From Pedobacter soli (GTDB taxonomy: Bacteria; Bacteroidota; Bacteroidia; Sphingobacteriales; Sphingobacteriaceae): DNA of 64,000 nucleotides. A model generated the notes under the pieces. The model made no database searches. It was not told the DNA's origin and saw nothing but the letters and a program-made list of their open reading frames with translations. This document shows positions 1 through 8,096 of the stretch, piece after piece (within the stretch, counting starts at the first letter, position 1; each line of letters starts with the position of its first letter). The stretch is from contig NZ_FMZH01000019.1 in NCBI RefSeq assembly GCF_900101435.1, positions 1 to 64,000 of the forward strand. Direction: 5' to 3'. A program made the position numbers and the translations under genes.

Positions 1-50
1 GCTGTAAACGCTCTGCCATAAACTTCCTGTTTCCTTTGCCATCCCAACAT
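1..50 (-). CDS. Group II intron reverse transcriptase/maturase, N-terminal fragment
   Basis: This is the start of the protein encoded in intron domain IV; nearly all of it lies left of the window. The ATG at 50-48 is preceded by GGAAGGACTGA, a good ribosome site, which itself follows a small hairpin (CTGCA...TGCAG). The first residues would be MLGWQRKQEVYGRAF. A second ATG at 66-64 opens another frame that is also unbroken to the edge, so the frame is not settled. I prefer 50 for its ribosome site. The function is inferred from position only, because no reverse transcriptase motif is visible in this fragment. Confidence 0.5.
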   Translation of the reverse strand, partial: MLGWQRKQEVYGRAFT

Positions 51-446
51 TCAGTCCTTCCTGCATTTGTATTGCAGTACTACTACCGCTGCTGACTTCT
101 GATTGAGGCATTTAGCATCACTGCTAAATGTTTCTTCTCCTGTAATCGCGCTTACTCTTGACAGAACTCATTCAGATCTCCCGGGGTAAGACAATCTACT
201 TCCTATGGATGTGGCCCCTGTATTTACGTAATAGTCCCCGTGCAGTATTGGGCTTCTGTTTGGTTAGCAACATCACCCGGACTAAATCCGCCTTATATAC
301 AGTTTCTGTTCGTAGGCCCCCATATTTGCCGCCGACTTCCTTCAGATTCGCAGTCACCCACGACACCCTTGTCTTAAGCTAACACTTCCTACTGCTAAGC
401 GTGTTCGGGACTCTAACCCTATAGTCGATTGCCATGCCCGGCGCAC
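1..446 (-). mobile_element. Group IIC intron, 5' part (domain I to start of domain IV)
   Basis: Read on the minus strand, the element begins at 446 with GTGCGCCGGGCATGGC and continues with CTATAGGG and GAGTCCCGAAC. Further in come ACAAGGGTGTC, GAATCTGAAGGAAG and CGGCAAA, and near 177-190 TTACCCCGGGAGATCTG. The block at 86-106 (CAGAAGTCAGCAG) is the usual sequence ahead of an intron-encoded protein. Order and wording match what I recall of the Oceanobacillus iheyensis group IIC ribozyme. The 5' end lies 14 bases beyond a terminator hairpin (461-480), which is the known target preference of class C introns. Domains V and VI and most of the protein lie outside the window, so completeness cannot be judged. 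Confidence 0.9.
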
Positions 447-480
447 TAAAAACAAAAAAAGGCCGGAAGTGATTCCGGCC
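447..480 (-). terminator. Rho-independent terminator of the lipoprotein gene; intron target
   Basis: The minus strand reads GGCCGGA-ATCACT-TCCGGCC followed by TTTTTTTG and TTTTTAG, a perfect 7-bp stem with a U tract, 28 bases after the lipoprotein stop. The group IIC intron starts directly after the U tract. Confidence 0.93.
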
Positions 481-507
481 TTTTTCCATATTAGTTTTTA
501 ACTCAAA

Positions 508-1956
508 TTATTTAACAGCACCTGGAGTAGTGTAAGCTAAAGTTTGTGCATCAACTTGTGCCCAACCAGAAGCCCAGTTTGTTGTACCAAAAGCACCTCT
601 GTAATCTACTTTATCAAAGAATGCGCCTGATACTTTTGCATTTGTAAATGCAGCACCAGTTGCAGCAGCAGAACCAGTAGATAATGTGAAATCAGCATTT
701 CCCGCAGCACCAGCAGCAGCGAAGTCTGTTCCGTAGATATAAGGATTTGCAAATAATGAACTTGCATATTTGCTACCATCAAAAGTACTGGTTAATTTTA
801 AAAGATCAGTAACCTGAGTCGCAACACCAGCTGTACTTACACTGATATCAGTTTTGCTACCATAAACCAGGTTGTTAGCAAAAACAGCTGAACCTGAGAT
901 AAAGTTGGTAGAAGTAGAACCAGCAGTTACCACTTTAGTATCATCAACATAAATTCCGATAGGGAAACCTGAAATTACAGAGTTTAAAATGCTGATTGAA
1001 GAGTTACGACGGATTTGAGCACCGTGGTAATAGTTTGCGTTATATGAATCACCAGCTTTTTTAATCGGGCCTAAAATCGTAACGTTTGAGAAAACAGCAG
1101 AAGTTTTAGGCGTTTGATCTGTACCTGTTCCGTTGTTATCAGATTCGAAACCATTTGATTGCGATTGATCGGCAACAGTTGCAACACGTTGTGCCAAAGC
1201 AAACTGAACATTACCTGAATAACCAAAATCTGTATCGAAATCATCATCCCAGGTACCGATAGCTAATAAGTGTTTTGCGTTTACTGTACCACCAAACCAT
1301 TCGAAAGCATCGTCACCTGAACGGTAAACCTGGATATAATCTAAAGTAGTACCTGAACCAACACCGCCCATGGTTAAACCGTTAATCTCGTTATCAACTG
1401 AATAAGCAATACCGCCAAACTCGATACGTACATATTTCATTGTACCAGAGTTATCAGCTGCGTCTGTTCCACCGTAAAAAATGTAAGCTTTTTCGTCTTT
1501 ACCAGTTGGTTGTACTAAACCACCTTCAATTTTAACGTCAGTACCTTGATTAACCGGTGCTTTACCCAATAAGATAACACCACCCCAATCTCCCTGACTA
1601 CGTGCACCAGCATTTAAAGCAGATGTAAATACAATTGGTTTATCAACAGTACCAGTTGCATTGATTTTAGCGCCACGGGTAATAATTAAAGTACCTTTCG
1701 AAGCTTTATCACCTTTGATAATTGTACCTGGTTCGATGGTTAAAGTAGCACCGCCGCTTACAAATACAAAGCCTTTTAATAAATAGATTTTACTTGCAGA
1801 CCAGGTTGTATTAGCTGAGATCTCGCCAGAAACTTCTACAACGTTTGTATTGTTTGTTGGAGTTTCGGTTGAAGGGCCTTCAACAATTACGTTCTTTTTA
1901 CAAGAAGTTGAAAATAAAACTACTGACAAAGCAAGTAGTAAAAATTGGTTTTTCAT
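508..1956 (-). CDS. Secreted lipoprotein with predicted parallel beta-helix fold
   Basis: This 482-residue protein starts with a lipoprotein signal: MKNQFLLLALSVVLFSTSC with the lipid-modified Cys at about 19. The mature part is rich in Gly, Thr, Ser and Asn. Its early region (TLTIEPGTIIKGD, GTLIITRGAKI, DWGGVILLG) has the repeating beta-strand look of right-handed beta-helix surface proteins. It follows the TonB-dependent receptor after 85 bases on the same strand, so the two probably form a transport unit, with the lipoprotein as the surface partner. It has no SusD signature. The substrate is unknown. The gene ends in a strong terminator into whose far side a group IIC intron has inserted. 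Confidence 0.75.
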   Translation of the reverse strand: MKNQFLLLALSVVLFSTSCKKNVIVEGPSTETPTNNTNVVEVSGEISANTTWSASKIYLLKGFVFVSGGATLTIEPGTIIKGDKASKGTLIITRGAKINATGTVDKPIVFTSALNAGARSQGDWGGVILLGKAPVNQGTDVKIEGGLVQPTGKDEKAYIFYGGTDAADNSGTMKYVRIEFGGIAYSVDNEINGLTMGGVGSGTTLDYIQVYRSGDDAFEWFGGTVNAKHLLAIGTWDDDFDTDFGYSGNVQFALAQRVATVADQSQSNGFESDNNGTGTDQTPKTSAVFSNVTILGPIKKAGDSYNANYYHGAQIRRNSSISILNSVISGFPIGIYVDDTKVVTAGSTSTNFISGSAVFANNLVYGSKTDISVSTAGVATQVTDLLKLTSTFDGSKYASSLFANPYIYGTDFAAAGAAGNADFTLSTGSAAATGAAFTNAKVSGAFFDKVDYRGAFGTTNWASGWAQVDAQTLAYTTPGAVK

Positions 1957-2021
1957 TTTTTCTTATTTAATATTTTTATTTACAAATAGAGATTTTTAAT
2001 TTTTCTTGTGGATTAATATCC

Positions 2022-2038
2022 TGTTAACATATTGTTAA
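2022..2038 (-). promoter_or_regulatory. Possible regulator site between receptor and lipoprotein
   Basis: The minus strand reads TTAACA-ATATG-TTAACA, two identical hexamers 11 bp apart. This is the form of a PhoP/PhoB-type direct-repeat box. The same 15 bases also form a 6-3-6 palindrome (TTAACA/TGTTAA), so a dimeric repressor site fits equally well, and chance in AT-rich DNA cannot be excluded. Confidence 0.3.
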
Positions 2039-2041
2039 AGA

Positions 2042-4837
2042 CTAGAATGTGTAGTTAAATGATAATGAAATGTTTGTCCCCGGCTTATATGACATCATTG
2101 TCTCATCTCCACCATCACCAACGCTTCCGTTATATTTTTTATCACCATTGTAATCGAAATAGATTATGCTTCTTTGATTTAAAATATCACCAGCATTTAA
2201 CTTAAACTCACCTTTAGATTTCAGCACTTTATAGCTTACCTGCAGATCTAACACGTCTCTTGGATTTTCCCAGGTACTAGGAAAACGGATACCACCAGCT
2301 TGCACAATTCTTCTTCCTATTTTATTATAAAGGATATTGAAAGTTAATTTATTATCAAGTGCACTGTGCTGCAAACCAGCATTGATCAAATAAGGTGACT
2401 GACCAACCATTGGACGCGTTTTATCTATATAATCCTGATCTGTAGGGTTAGTAACCTTCGATTTGATCAGTGATAAATTGAAATATGCAGTTGTATTTTT
2501 AAAGAAATCACTTTCGTTAATAAAGTTCAAATTCTTCCTCGCCTCTAACTCAAGACCGTAAGCGTATGCTTTTGGCGTATTGAAAAAAGAAATATCGGGT
2601 GTTGATAATACGTCATAGCGATAAGACTCAATTGCATTGGTAAAGTGCTTATAAAATGCTGAAATTGAGAATAACTGCCCTGCCTCCGGATAGATTTCAT
2701 ACCTTAAATCGGCATTATCAATGAGCGATCTTTTTAAATTTGGATTACCTTGGATATTCGCTAATTGCTCATAATCATAATATGACGATAACGAAAGCTC
2801 TCTAAATTCTGGTCTCGCTAAGGTACGGTAATATGAAGCACGTAAATTTGCCTTTTTTGTTAAGCTATATGTTAAATTAACTGACGGAAGAACATCTAGC
2901 TGTGTATCGTCTACATACGTTTTAATTGTATTTAACAATTGTACATTGTAGTTTTCTACCCTGGCTCCATAAACTGCTCTAAAATTTTCGCCGAACTTTT
3001 GATCAAGCATTAAATACCCATAATTGGTAAAAGAATTAGCTTTATAACTATCCAACTCTAACCCTACTTCATCAATTTTATATACACCCGATTCAAACAA
3101 TGATTGAGAGAATATTTCCGTAATCGGTAAACTTCTAATCATTGGTTGTAATTGTGGATCATTTGTGGTTAACTGAGCACCAATAAAACGGGCATCAAAG
3201 GTACGCTCGCGGTATTGTGAACCTAAACCAACCTTCATGGTTGTTGATGCATCAAACAGTTTAAATGGTGTGTTGTAATTTACATCGCCTGAGTAGATAT
3301 TTTCATTTAGATCTGAAAACAATCTGGTGTTATCTTTTCCTAAAGAAGTTATGTTTGCTTGGTAAGGAACAGATGGATCATTCTGAGCAGATAACGGTTT
3401 CTGATAATTAATTTTTAACTGATTAGGTTGATTATTTCCAATGTTACTGTAAGATGCCGTCCATTTTAACTTATTGTTTCCTTCGCCAATTTGATGATCA
3501 CCTTCTAAAGTTGTTTTAAAAAGCGACTTCTGCATGATATCATAGGCATAAAATTGGTTTAATACGGTTTTTTCCCTTAAACCAGTACGTACAGTATAGT
3601 TATCGTCGTAATTTTTATTGTAGATATTTTTAAAGCTGATTTTATTCTTACCGAAACTGTAAGCAAAATTAGCTAAAGCGCCTAAGTTTGTAGAAAACTT
3701 GTACTGGTTATCTCTATAATCGTAAACGTAAAAATTACGTTCAACATCTTGATTTATAGTTTGTGAATTTCTATAAGTTGCTGACAATGTTGCTCCAAAG
3801 CTATTTCCACTTTCAAAATGTTTTACCCGGCCTAAATTAAATTGATAATTCTGTGTAGGTAAAGCACTTGTATTCTTAATAGCATAATCATTGGGTAATG
3901 ATTTTAAAGCAGCAATGTTCTTTGAAGGTGATAATGTCCCTTTAGAAATTGCCTCACGGCTTGGAAAGTTTTCGGCCAGTTGCTTCGAACCATCCTCATA
4001 GCCTAAATAAGCCAGTGCATTTTTCTTAGTACCAAGAAAATCTTTAAATGTAGATTGACTGTTGTAACCGTAGCCAACTCCGATAGAAAAGAAATTCTGA
4101 TCTGGGATATCTTTAGTTAAAATCTGAACCGCTCCACCAGCAAAGTCTGCAGGTAAATCAGGAGTAGCTGTTTTGCTGATGGTAATTTTATCAACCAGGT
4201 TAGAAGGAACAATATCAAAAGAGAAAGCTTTTCTGTTTGCTTCCGTACTTGGTAATGTAGATCCATCTAAAGTGGCAGTGTTATAACGGTCACTTAAACC
4301 ACGAACAACTACGAATTTGTTATCCTGAATAGTAGCACCACTAATCCGCTTTAAAACATCAGAAGTATTTTTATCTGGTGATTTTTTAATCTGATCGCTA
4401 GAAATACCGTCAGAAATTAAAGCACTGTTTTTTTGCTGTGCGTATAAAGAATTAACTGATTCCTGTTTAAAGCTTGCTTTTACTACAACCTCCTGTAGGT
4501 TTTGCCCACCGGCTTCGCTCAGCACAATATTTAAACTGGTAACTGATGGTCCTTTTACTTCTACATCAGATACTTCTTTGGTTTGGTACCCTACGTAAGA
4601 AAATTCAAGGGTATGCTTGCCATTGGCCATGGCCTGAAGGACATATTTACCATCAACATCTGTTGAAACGCCTTTGGTAGTACCTTTAATTTTAACAGTT
4701 ACACCAATTAGTGTTTCGCCTGTTTTTTTATCTGATACAACACCCGAAATTTTGCCTGTTTGCGCATAAGCTGTTATGCCAAGAAATAAAACCAGCACAG
4801 TCAGTGCTGTTCTTCTAAAAATTGTGATTAAGTCCAA
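2042..4837 (-). CDS. TonB-dependent outer-membrane receptor
   Basis: This 931-residue protein starts at TTG 4837. A signal peptide (RRTALTVLVLFLGITAYAQ) is followed by a carboxypeptidase-like regulatory domain at about 28-105 (GKISGVVSDKKTGETLIGV). A TonB plug follows (SPDKNTSDVLKRISG, VVRGLSDRYNTATLDG) and then a long barrel rich in aromatic residues. It ends in NISLSFNYTF, the usual terminal aromatic strand of a barrel. It should import a substrate across the outer membrane using TonB energy. The adjoining lipoprotein is not SusD-like, so this is not a classical SusCD glycan pair. Direct repeats upstream (4876-4899) suggest regulation by nutrient limitation. The substrate is not identifiable from sequence. 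Confidence 0.9.
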   Translation of the reverse strand: MDLITIFRRTALTVLVLFLGITAYAQTGKISGVVSDKKTGETLIGVTVKIKGTTKGVSTDVDGKYVLQAMANGKHTLEFSYVGYQTKEVSDVEVKGPSVTSLNIVLSEAGGQNLQEVVVKASFKQESVNSLYAQQKNSALISDGISSDQIKKSPDKNTSDVLKRISGATIQDNKFVVVRGLSDRYNTATLDGSTLPSTEANRKAFSFDIVPSNLVDKITISKTATPDLPADFAGGAVQILTKDIPDQNFFSIGVGYGYNSQSTFKDFLGTKKNALAYLGYEDGSKQLAENFPSREAISKGTLSPSKNIAALKSLPNDYAIKNTSALPTQNYQFNLGRVKHFESGNSFGATLSATYRNSQTINQDVERNFYVYDYRDNQYKFSTNLGALANFAYSFGKNKISFKNIYNKNYDDNYTVRTGLREKTVLNQFYAYDIMQKSLFKTTLEGDHQIGEGNNKLKWTASYSNIGNNQPNQLKINYQKPLSAQNDPSVPYQANITSLGKDNTRLFSDLNENIYSGDVNYNTPFKLFDASTTMKVGLGSQYRERTFDARFIGAQLTTNDPQLQPMIRSLPITEIFSQSLFESGVYKIDEVGLELDSYKANSFTNYGYLMLDQKFGENFRAVYGARVENYNVQLLNTIKTYVDDTQLDVLPSVNLTYSLTKKANLRASYYRTLARPEFRELSLSSYYDYEQLANIQGNPNLKRSLIDNADLRYEIYPEAGQLFSISAFYKHFTNAIESYRYDVLSTPDISFFNTPKAYAYGLELEARKNLNFINESDFFKNTTAYFNLSLIKSKVTNPTDQDYIDKTRPMVGQSPYLINAGLQHSALDNKLTFNILYNKIGRRIVQAGGIRFPSTWENPRDVLDLQVSYKVLKSKGEFKLNAGDILNQRSIIYFDYNGDKKYNGSVGDGGDETMMSYKPGTNISLSFNYTF

Positions 4838-4875
4838 TTTGCCTGTATTTAATTTTAGGCAAAGCTATTACCACA

Positions 4876-4899
4876 ATGTTAGCTATATGTTAGATGTTA
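4876..4899 (-). promoter_or_regulatory. Triple TAACAT repeat upstream of the receptor
   Basis: The hexamer ATGTTA (TAACAT on the coding strand) occurs at 4876-4881, 4887-4892 and 4894-4899. The first two are 11 bp apart, one helical turn, as in PHO boxes. A similar box lies at 2022-2038. The region lies 40-60 bases ahead of the receptor start. This is a candidate operator only. Confidence 0.3.
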
Positions 4900-4948
4900 A
4901 TTAAGCTTAGTTTATTTAAAAGTTAATTTAATGTTAACCTCACTCATT

Positions 4949-5464
4949 TTAATATTTAATACCGGTTTTCTTGCAAATAAAGTGCAATAACCAGATTGGG
5001 CCGATTAACAGGAATTTAACGTCATCCAGAAAGGATGGTTTTTTCCCTTCAATTTTATGGCCGATAAACTGCCCGATCCATGCGGCTACAAATATTGCTG
5101 CATAAATACCATAAGCCGCCCCAGTACCCAGGCCAACAGCCTGCTCTATTTTAACAATGAGATAGCTCATAATACCCACCACCCAAATCATTAAGAAGAA
5201 CAATACGGGTGATAAGGTAAAATAATAATATAAGCTAAAGGCCAGCAGAAAAGAGGCCCAGTTGAAAAAACCATTGTAACTCCCTAAAAAACCAATATGC
5301 GGAAAAGGAATTTGCCACACTAAGCCCAGTAGGCTAAACACAATTAAAGGTACGCAAATCCAGTGCACCAGTTTATTGGTTGGGTTTTGATGACTCTCGG
5401 CATATTTATCGAAAAGTACATCAACCGGACGTTTGGGTTCTAATGGTATGGTTTGTTTGCTCAT
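4949..5464 (-). CDS. Mpo1/DUF962-family membrane protein
   Basis: The 171-residue protein matches the YGL010w/Mpo1 family of iron-dependent dioxygenases that act on 2-hydroxy fatty acids in yeast. Visible hallmarks are the N-terminal HQNPTNKLVHWICVP, with its conserved histidines, and the later QFIGHKIEGKKPS motif before a DDVKFLLIGP tail. There are about four membrane spans. Length is typical of bacterial members. It follows rny on the same strand but is separated from it by a terminator (5481-5505), so it probably has its own promoter. The dioxygenase activity is inferred from the eukaryotic family and is not proven for bacteria. Confidence 0.8.
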   Translation of the reverse strand: MSKQTIPLEPKRPVDVLFDKYAESHQNPTNKLVHWICVPLIVFSLLGLVWQIPFPHIGFLGSYNGFFNWASFLLAFSLYYYFTLSPVLFFLMIWVVGIMSYLIVKIEQAVGLGTGAAYGIYAAIFVAAWIGQFIGHKIEGKKPSFLDDVKFLLIGPIWLLHFICKKTGIKY

Positions 5465-5480
5465 TATGTAAAAATAAAAA

Positions 5481-5505
5481 AAAGCGACGGAATATCCATC
5501 GCTTT
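5481..5505 (-). terminator. Terminator downstream of rny
   Basis: The minus strand has AAAGCGATGG-ATA-TTCCGTCGCTTT running into TTTTT. A second AT-rich hairpin (CTTATAGGTTT...AAACCTATAAG) lies at about 5516-5541, just after the rny stop. Confidence 0.8.
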
Positions 5506-5553
5506 ATATAAGAGACCTTATAGGTTTTTAAAACCTATAAGATCTTAAAAGTA

Positions 5554-7125
5554 TTACTTCGCAAAAGCTACCGAACGGGTTTCCCTGATTACTGTAACTT
5601 TGATTTGACCCGGATAAGTCATTTCGGTTTGGATACGGGTAGAAATATCAGCTGCCAGTAATTCGGCCTGTGCATCGGTAATGCGTTCGCTTTCTACAAT
5701 TACGCGTAATTCTCTACCTGCCTGTATGGCGAAAGTTTTTTCTACACCCGGATAAGATAAAGCCAGTTCTTCTAAATCTTTCAAACGTTTAATGTAGCTT
5801 TCAACAACCTCTCTACGGGCACCAGGACGTGCACCTGAAATGGCATCGCAAGCCTGGATAATTGGTGAGATCATCGATGTCATTTCGATTTCATCGTGGT
5901 GAGCACCAATGGCATTGCAAATTTCAGGGTGTTCTTTATATTTTTCTGCCAGTTGCATACCTAAAATCGCGTGTGGTAATTCAGGGTTATCATCAGGCAC
6001 TTTACCTATATCGTGTAATAAACCGGCACGCTTAGCCATTTTTGCATTTAAGCCTAACTCGGCAGCCATGGTAGCACAGAAATTAGCTACCTCACGAGAG
6101 TGGTGCAACAAATTCTGACCGTAAGACGAACGGTAACGCATACGGCCAACCATTCTGATCAGCTCAGGGTGTAAACCGTGAATACCCAAATCAATTACGG
6201 TACGCTCGCCAATCTCTACAATCTCATCTTCGATTTGCTTTTTGGTTTTGGCTACAATTTCTTCAATACGGGCCGGGTGAATACGACCATCGGTTACTAA
6301 ACGGTGTAAAGCGAGACGGGCAATTTCTCTTCTTACCGGATCGAAACCAGATAAAATAATGGCCTCAGGAGTATCATCTACAATAATTTCGATACCTGTA
6401 GCTGCTTCGAGTGCACGGATATTTCTACCTTCCCTACCAATTACGCGACCTTTAATTTCATCGCTTTCGATATGGAAAATAGAAACCGAATTTTCGATCG
6501 CCGCCTCAGTAGCTGTACGTTGAATGGTTTGGATTACTACCTTTTTAGCTTCTTTACTTGCTGTTAATTTGGCTTCATCTACAATATCTTTCACCTGCAT
6601 CATGGCCTGTGTACGGGCCTCCTGTTTCAGGTTTTCTACCAATTGTTCTTTTGCCTCTTCGGCTGAAAGACCTGCGATAGTTTCCAGTTGTTTAAGGTGC
6701 TGATTTTTCAACACTTCAACTTCGTCTTGTTTTTTAAGGGCAAGATCAGTTTGCTTTTCGAGGTTACTTTTTTGCCTGTCCAGCTCCTGTTCTTTCTTAT
6801 TGAAGTTTTCCATACGCTGGTTCACCGATTGCTCTTTTTGTTTAATGGTGTTTTCGCGCTGGTTTATGGTGTTATTTTTAGCGTTTACTTCCTGCTCGTG
6901 TTCAGCTTTTAACTGTAAAAATTTCTCTTTGGCTTCGAGTAATTTGTTCTTTTTTAAGATTTCGGCATTATTTTCTGCATCTTTTAAAATCTTCTTTACC
7001 TTGTTCTGAGCAGCCACTTCCTGCTGTTTCAGTAAGTTACGCAGGAGGAATCTTCCCACCACTACTCCGATAGCGATACCTGCAATTACGGCAAACACGT
7101 ATCCTAATATTTCAACTATTTCCAT
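5554..7125 (-). CDS. rny: Ribonuclease Y
   Basis: This is a membrane-anchored endoribonuclease that initiates mRNA decay. The 523-residue protein starts at ATG 7125 (MEIVEILGYVF); an open frame 63 bases further upstream gives no membrane anchor at its start. The order is one N-terminal membrane helix (about 5-25) and a long charged coiled coil (about 30-200). Then comes a KH RNA-binding domain (GRVIGREGRNIRALE) and an HD metal-phosphohydrolase domain with LLHDIGKVPDD near residue 370. The C-terminal half follows the family closely. Upstream lies the 6S-like RNA and zapA. Confidence 0.97.
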   Translation of the reverse strand: MEIVEILGYVFAVIAGIAIGVVVGRFLLRNLLKQQEVAAQNKVKKILKDAENNAEILKKNKLLEAKEKFLQLKAEHEQEVNAKNNTINQRENTIKQKEQSVNQRMENFNKKEQELDRQKSNLEKQTDLALKKQDEVEVLKNQHLKQLETIAGLSAEEAKEQLVENLKQEARTQAMMQVKDIVDEAKLTASKEAKKVVIQTIQRTATEAAIENSVSIFHIESDEIKGRVIGREGRNIRALEAATGIEIIVDDTPEAIILSGFDPVRREIARLALHRLVTDGRIHPARIEEIVAKTKKQIEDEIVEIGERTVIDLGIHGLHPELIRMVGRMRYRSSYGQNLLHHSREVANFCATMAAELGLNAKMAKRAGLLHDIGKVPDDNPELPHAILGMQLAEKYKEHPEICNAIGAHHDEIEMTSMISPIIQACDAISGARPGARREVVESYIKRLKDLEELALSYPGVEKTFAIQAGRELRVIVESERITDAQAELLAADISTRIQTEMTYPGQIKVTVIRETRSVAFAK

Positions 7126-7330
7126 TTTGTTTTTTAAGTAAAAAAAACCGCAACTAATTTTTAAAGTCTCATACATTTTAAACCTCAACTAAGCATAATT
7201 AGGGTTTAAGCCATTTTCAGGTGCAAAGCAAATGAAATACGCCCTCTTAACCCTATAGATATTGAAGTGTTAAGTTTTATAAAATTTGAAACTCAAAAAC
7301 TAGCTGCGGCTATATTTTTGTGCTAATATG

Positions 7331-7432
7331 TGTTCTGTCGAACTGGCGAATAGAGCATGGCGCATGGCGCTAAAACTACTCCAGAAACCGGAGACAACGC
7401 CCAAGTTCCTTCATTGCATTCAGTACGACAAA
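7331..7432 (-). ncRNA. ssrS: 6S RNA of the 6S-Flavo type
   Basis: Between zapA and rny the minus strand folds into the 6S outline. The closing stem is TGTCG-T-ACTG (7430-7421) with CAGT-T-CGACA (7345-7336). A large open bubble of 18-20 bases per side follows, then an inner stem GGCG/CGCC and a terminal hairpin CTCC-GGTTTCT-GGAG. The total is about 100 nt, the short form expected for non-Bacteroidales Bacteroidota. A weak terminator-like hairpin (TAGC-CGCA-GCTA-GTTTTT) follows at about 7298-7316. The zapA neighbourhood is also typical of 6S genes. The call rests on hand folding and position, without a covariance-model search. Confidence 0.7.
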
Positions 7433-7449
7433 AAATATAAAGAACGATC

Positions 7450-7740
7450 CTATTTTGCAAAGAAATTATTGAGTAAAACATCCAATTCTTCGACTTTATC
7501 GGCAACAGCAGTATCCTGGTTTTGTACTTTATTTTCTGTTCTTAATACAGCCGTTGCATAATGTAGCACAGCCATAGAAAGAAGGTCCTGCTTATCTCTA
7601 ACCGCATAATTATCCTGATAATCTTTTATGCGCTCATTGATCATTTTTGCTGCCCGTCTCACAATCTCTTCCTCTTCCATATTTACCTTCAGTGGATAAA
7701 TACGGTCGGAAATGGTTATTTTAATCGAGATTTCTCCCAT
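7450..7740 (-). CDS. zapA: Cell division protein ZapA
   Basis: The 96-residue protein begins MGEISIKITISDRIYPLKV and continues with EEEEIVRRAAKMINERIKDY, the ZapA N-terminal fold followed by a helical coiled-coil tail. ZapA cross-links FtsZ filaments at the septum. Length matches the family. It sits 34 bases after a second small coiled-coil gene on the same strand, downstream of pheT, and is followed by the 6S-like RNA. Confidence 0.9.
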   Translation of the reverse strand: MGEISIKITISDRIYPLKVNMEEEEIVRRAAKMINERIKDYQDNYAVRDKQDLLSMAVLHYATAVLRTENKVQNQDTAVADKVEELDVLLNNFFAK

Positions 7741-7774
7741 TTGTTTAGCTTAGTTTCTGATTTCCCCGCATCAT

Positions 7775-8065
7775 TTATTTTTTCAATAATGCGATACTTT
7801 TATCAATCTCCCGCACAAAATCGTTAATTTTTTGTTTAATGTCAAGCGATTTCTCACTTGCTCCCTCAATACTTTTGGCCAGTTTTGTAACCCTTAATTT
7901 CTCTTCAAGTTCTACATTTTTGCCTTTCGCCGTATCGACCGCAACTTTTAACGATTGATTTTCAAGCTTTAATAAATCATTTTCTTCCTGTAGCGCATTA
8001 CATAACTCCAATACTTGAGCCGTTTTTTGTAATACTTTATCTAATTGATCTGCAACAGAAGCCAT
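7775..8065 (-). CDS. Small coiled-coil protein, possible ZapB-like partner
   Basis: This 96-residue protein is almost wholly helical with heptad leucines (LQEENDLLKLENQSLKVAV, then LEEKLRVTKLAKSIEG). It has no signal peptide or catalytic motif. It lies between pheT (31 bases) and zapA (34 bases), so all three are probably cotranscribed. The shape and position next to zapA suggest a ZapB-like scaffold at the division site, but that is inference: ZapB itself is usually shorter and I see no diagnostic residues. Confidence 0.7.
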   Translation of the reverse strand: MASVADQLDKVLQKTAQVLELCNALQEENDLLKLENQSLKVAVDTAKGKNVELEEKLRVTKLAKSIEGASEKSLDIKQKINDFVREIDKSIALLKK

Positions 8066-8096
8066 GAATTTATTTCTAAAAATACGAATTTATATT

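Noticed and set aside
158..382. 74-residue open frame on the plus strand near the left edge
   Set aside because: It runs antisense through conserved domain I of the group IIC intron, has no ribosome site and no protein-like composition.
7323..7505. 60-residue minus-strand frame between zapA and rny
   Set aside because: It overlaps the zapA 3' end in another frame and coincides with the folded 6S-like RNA.
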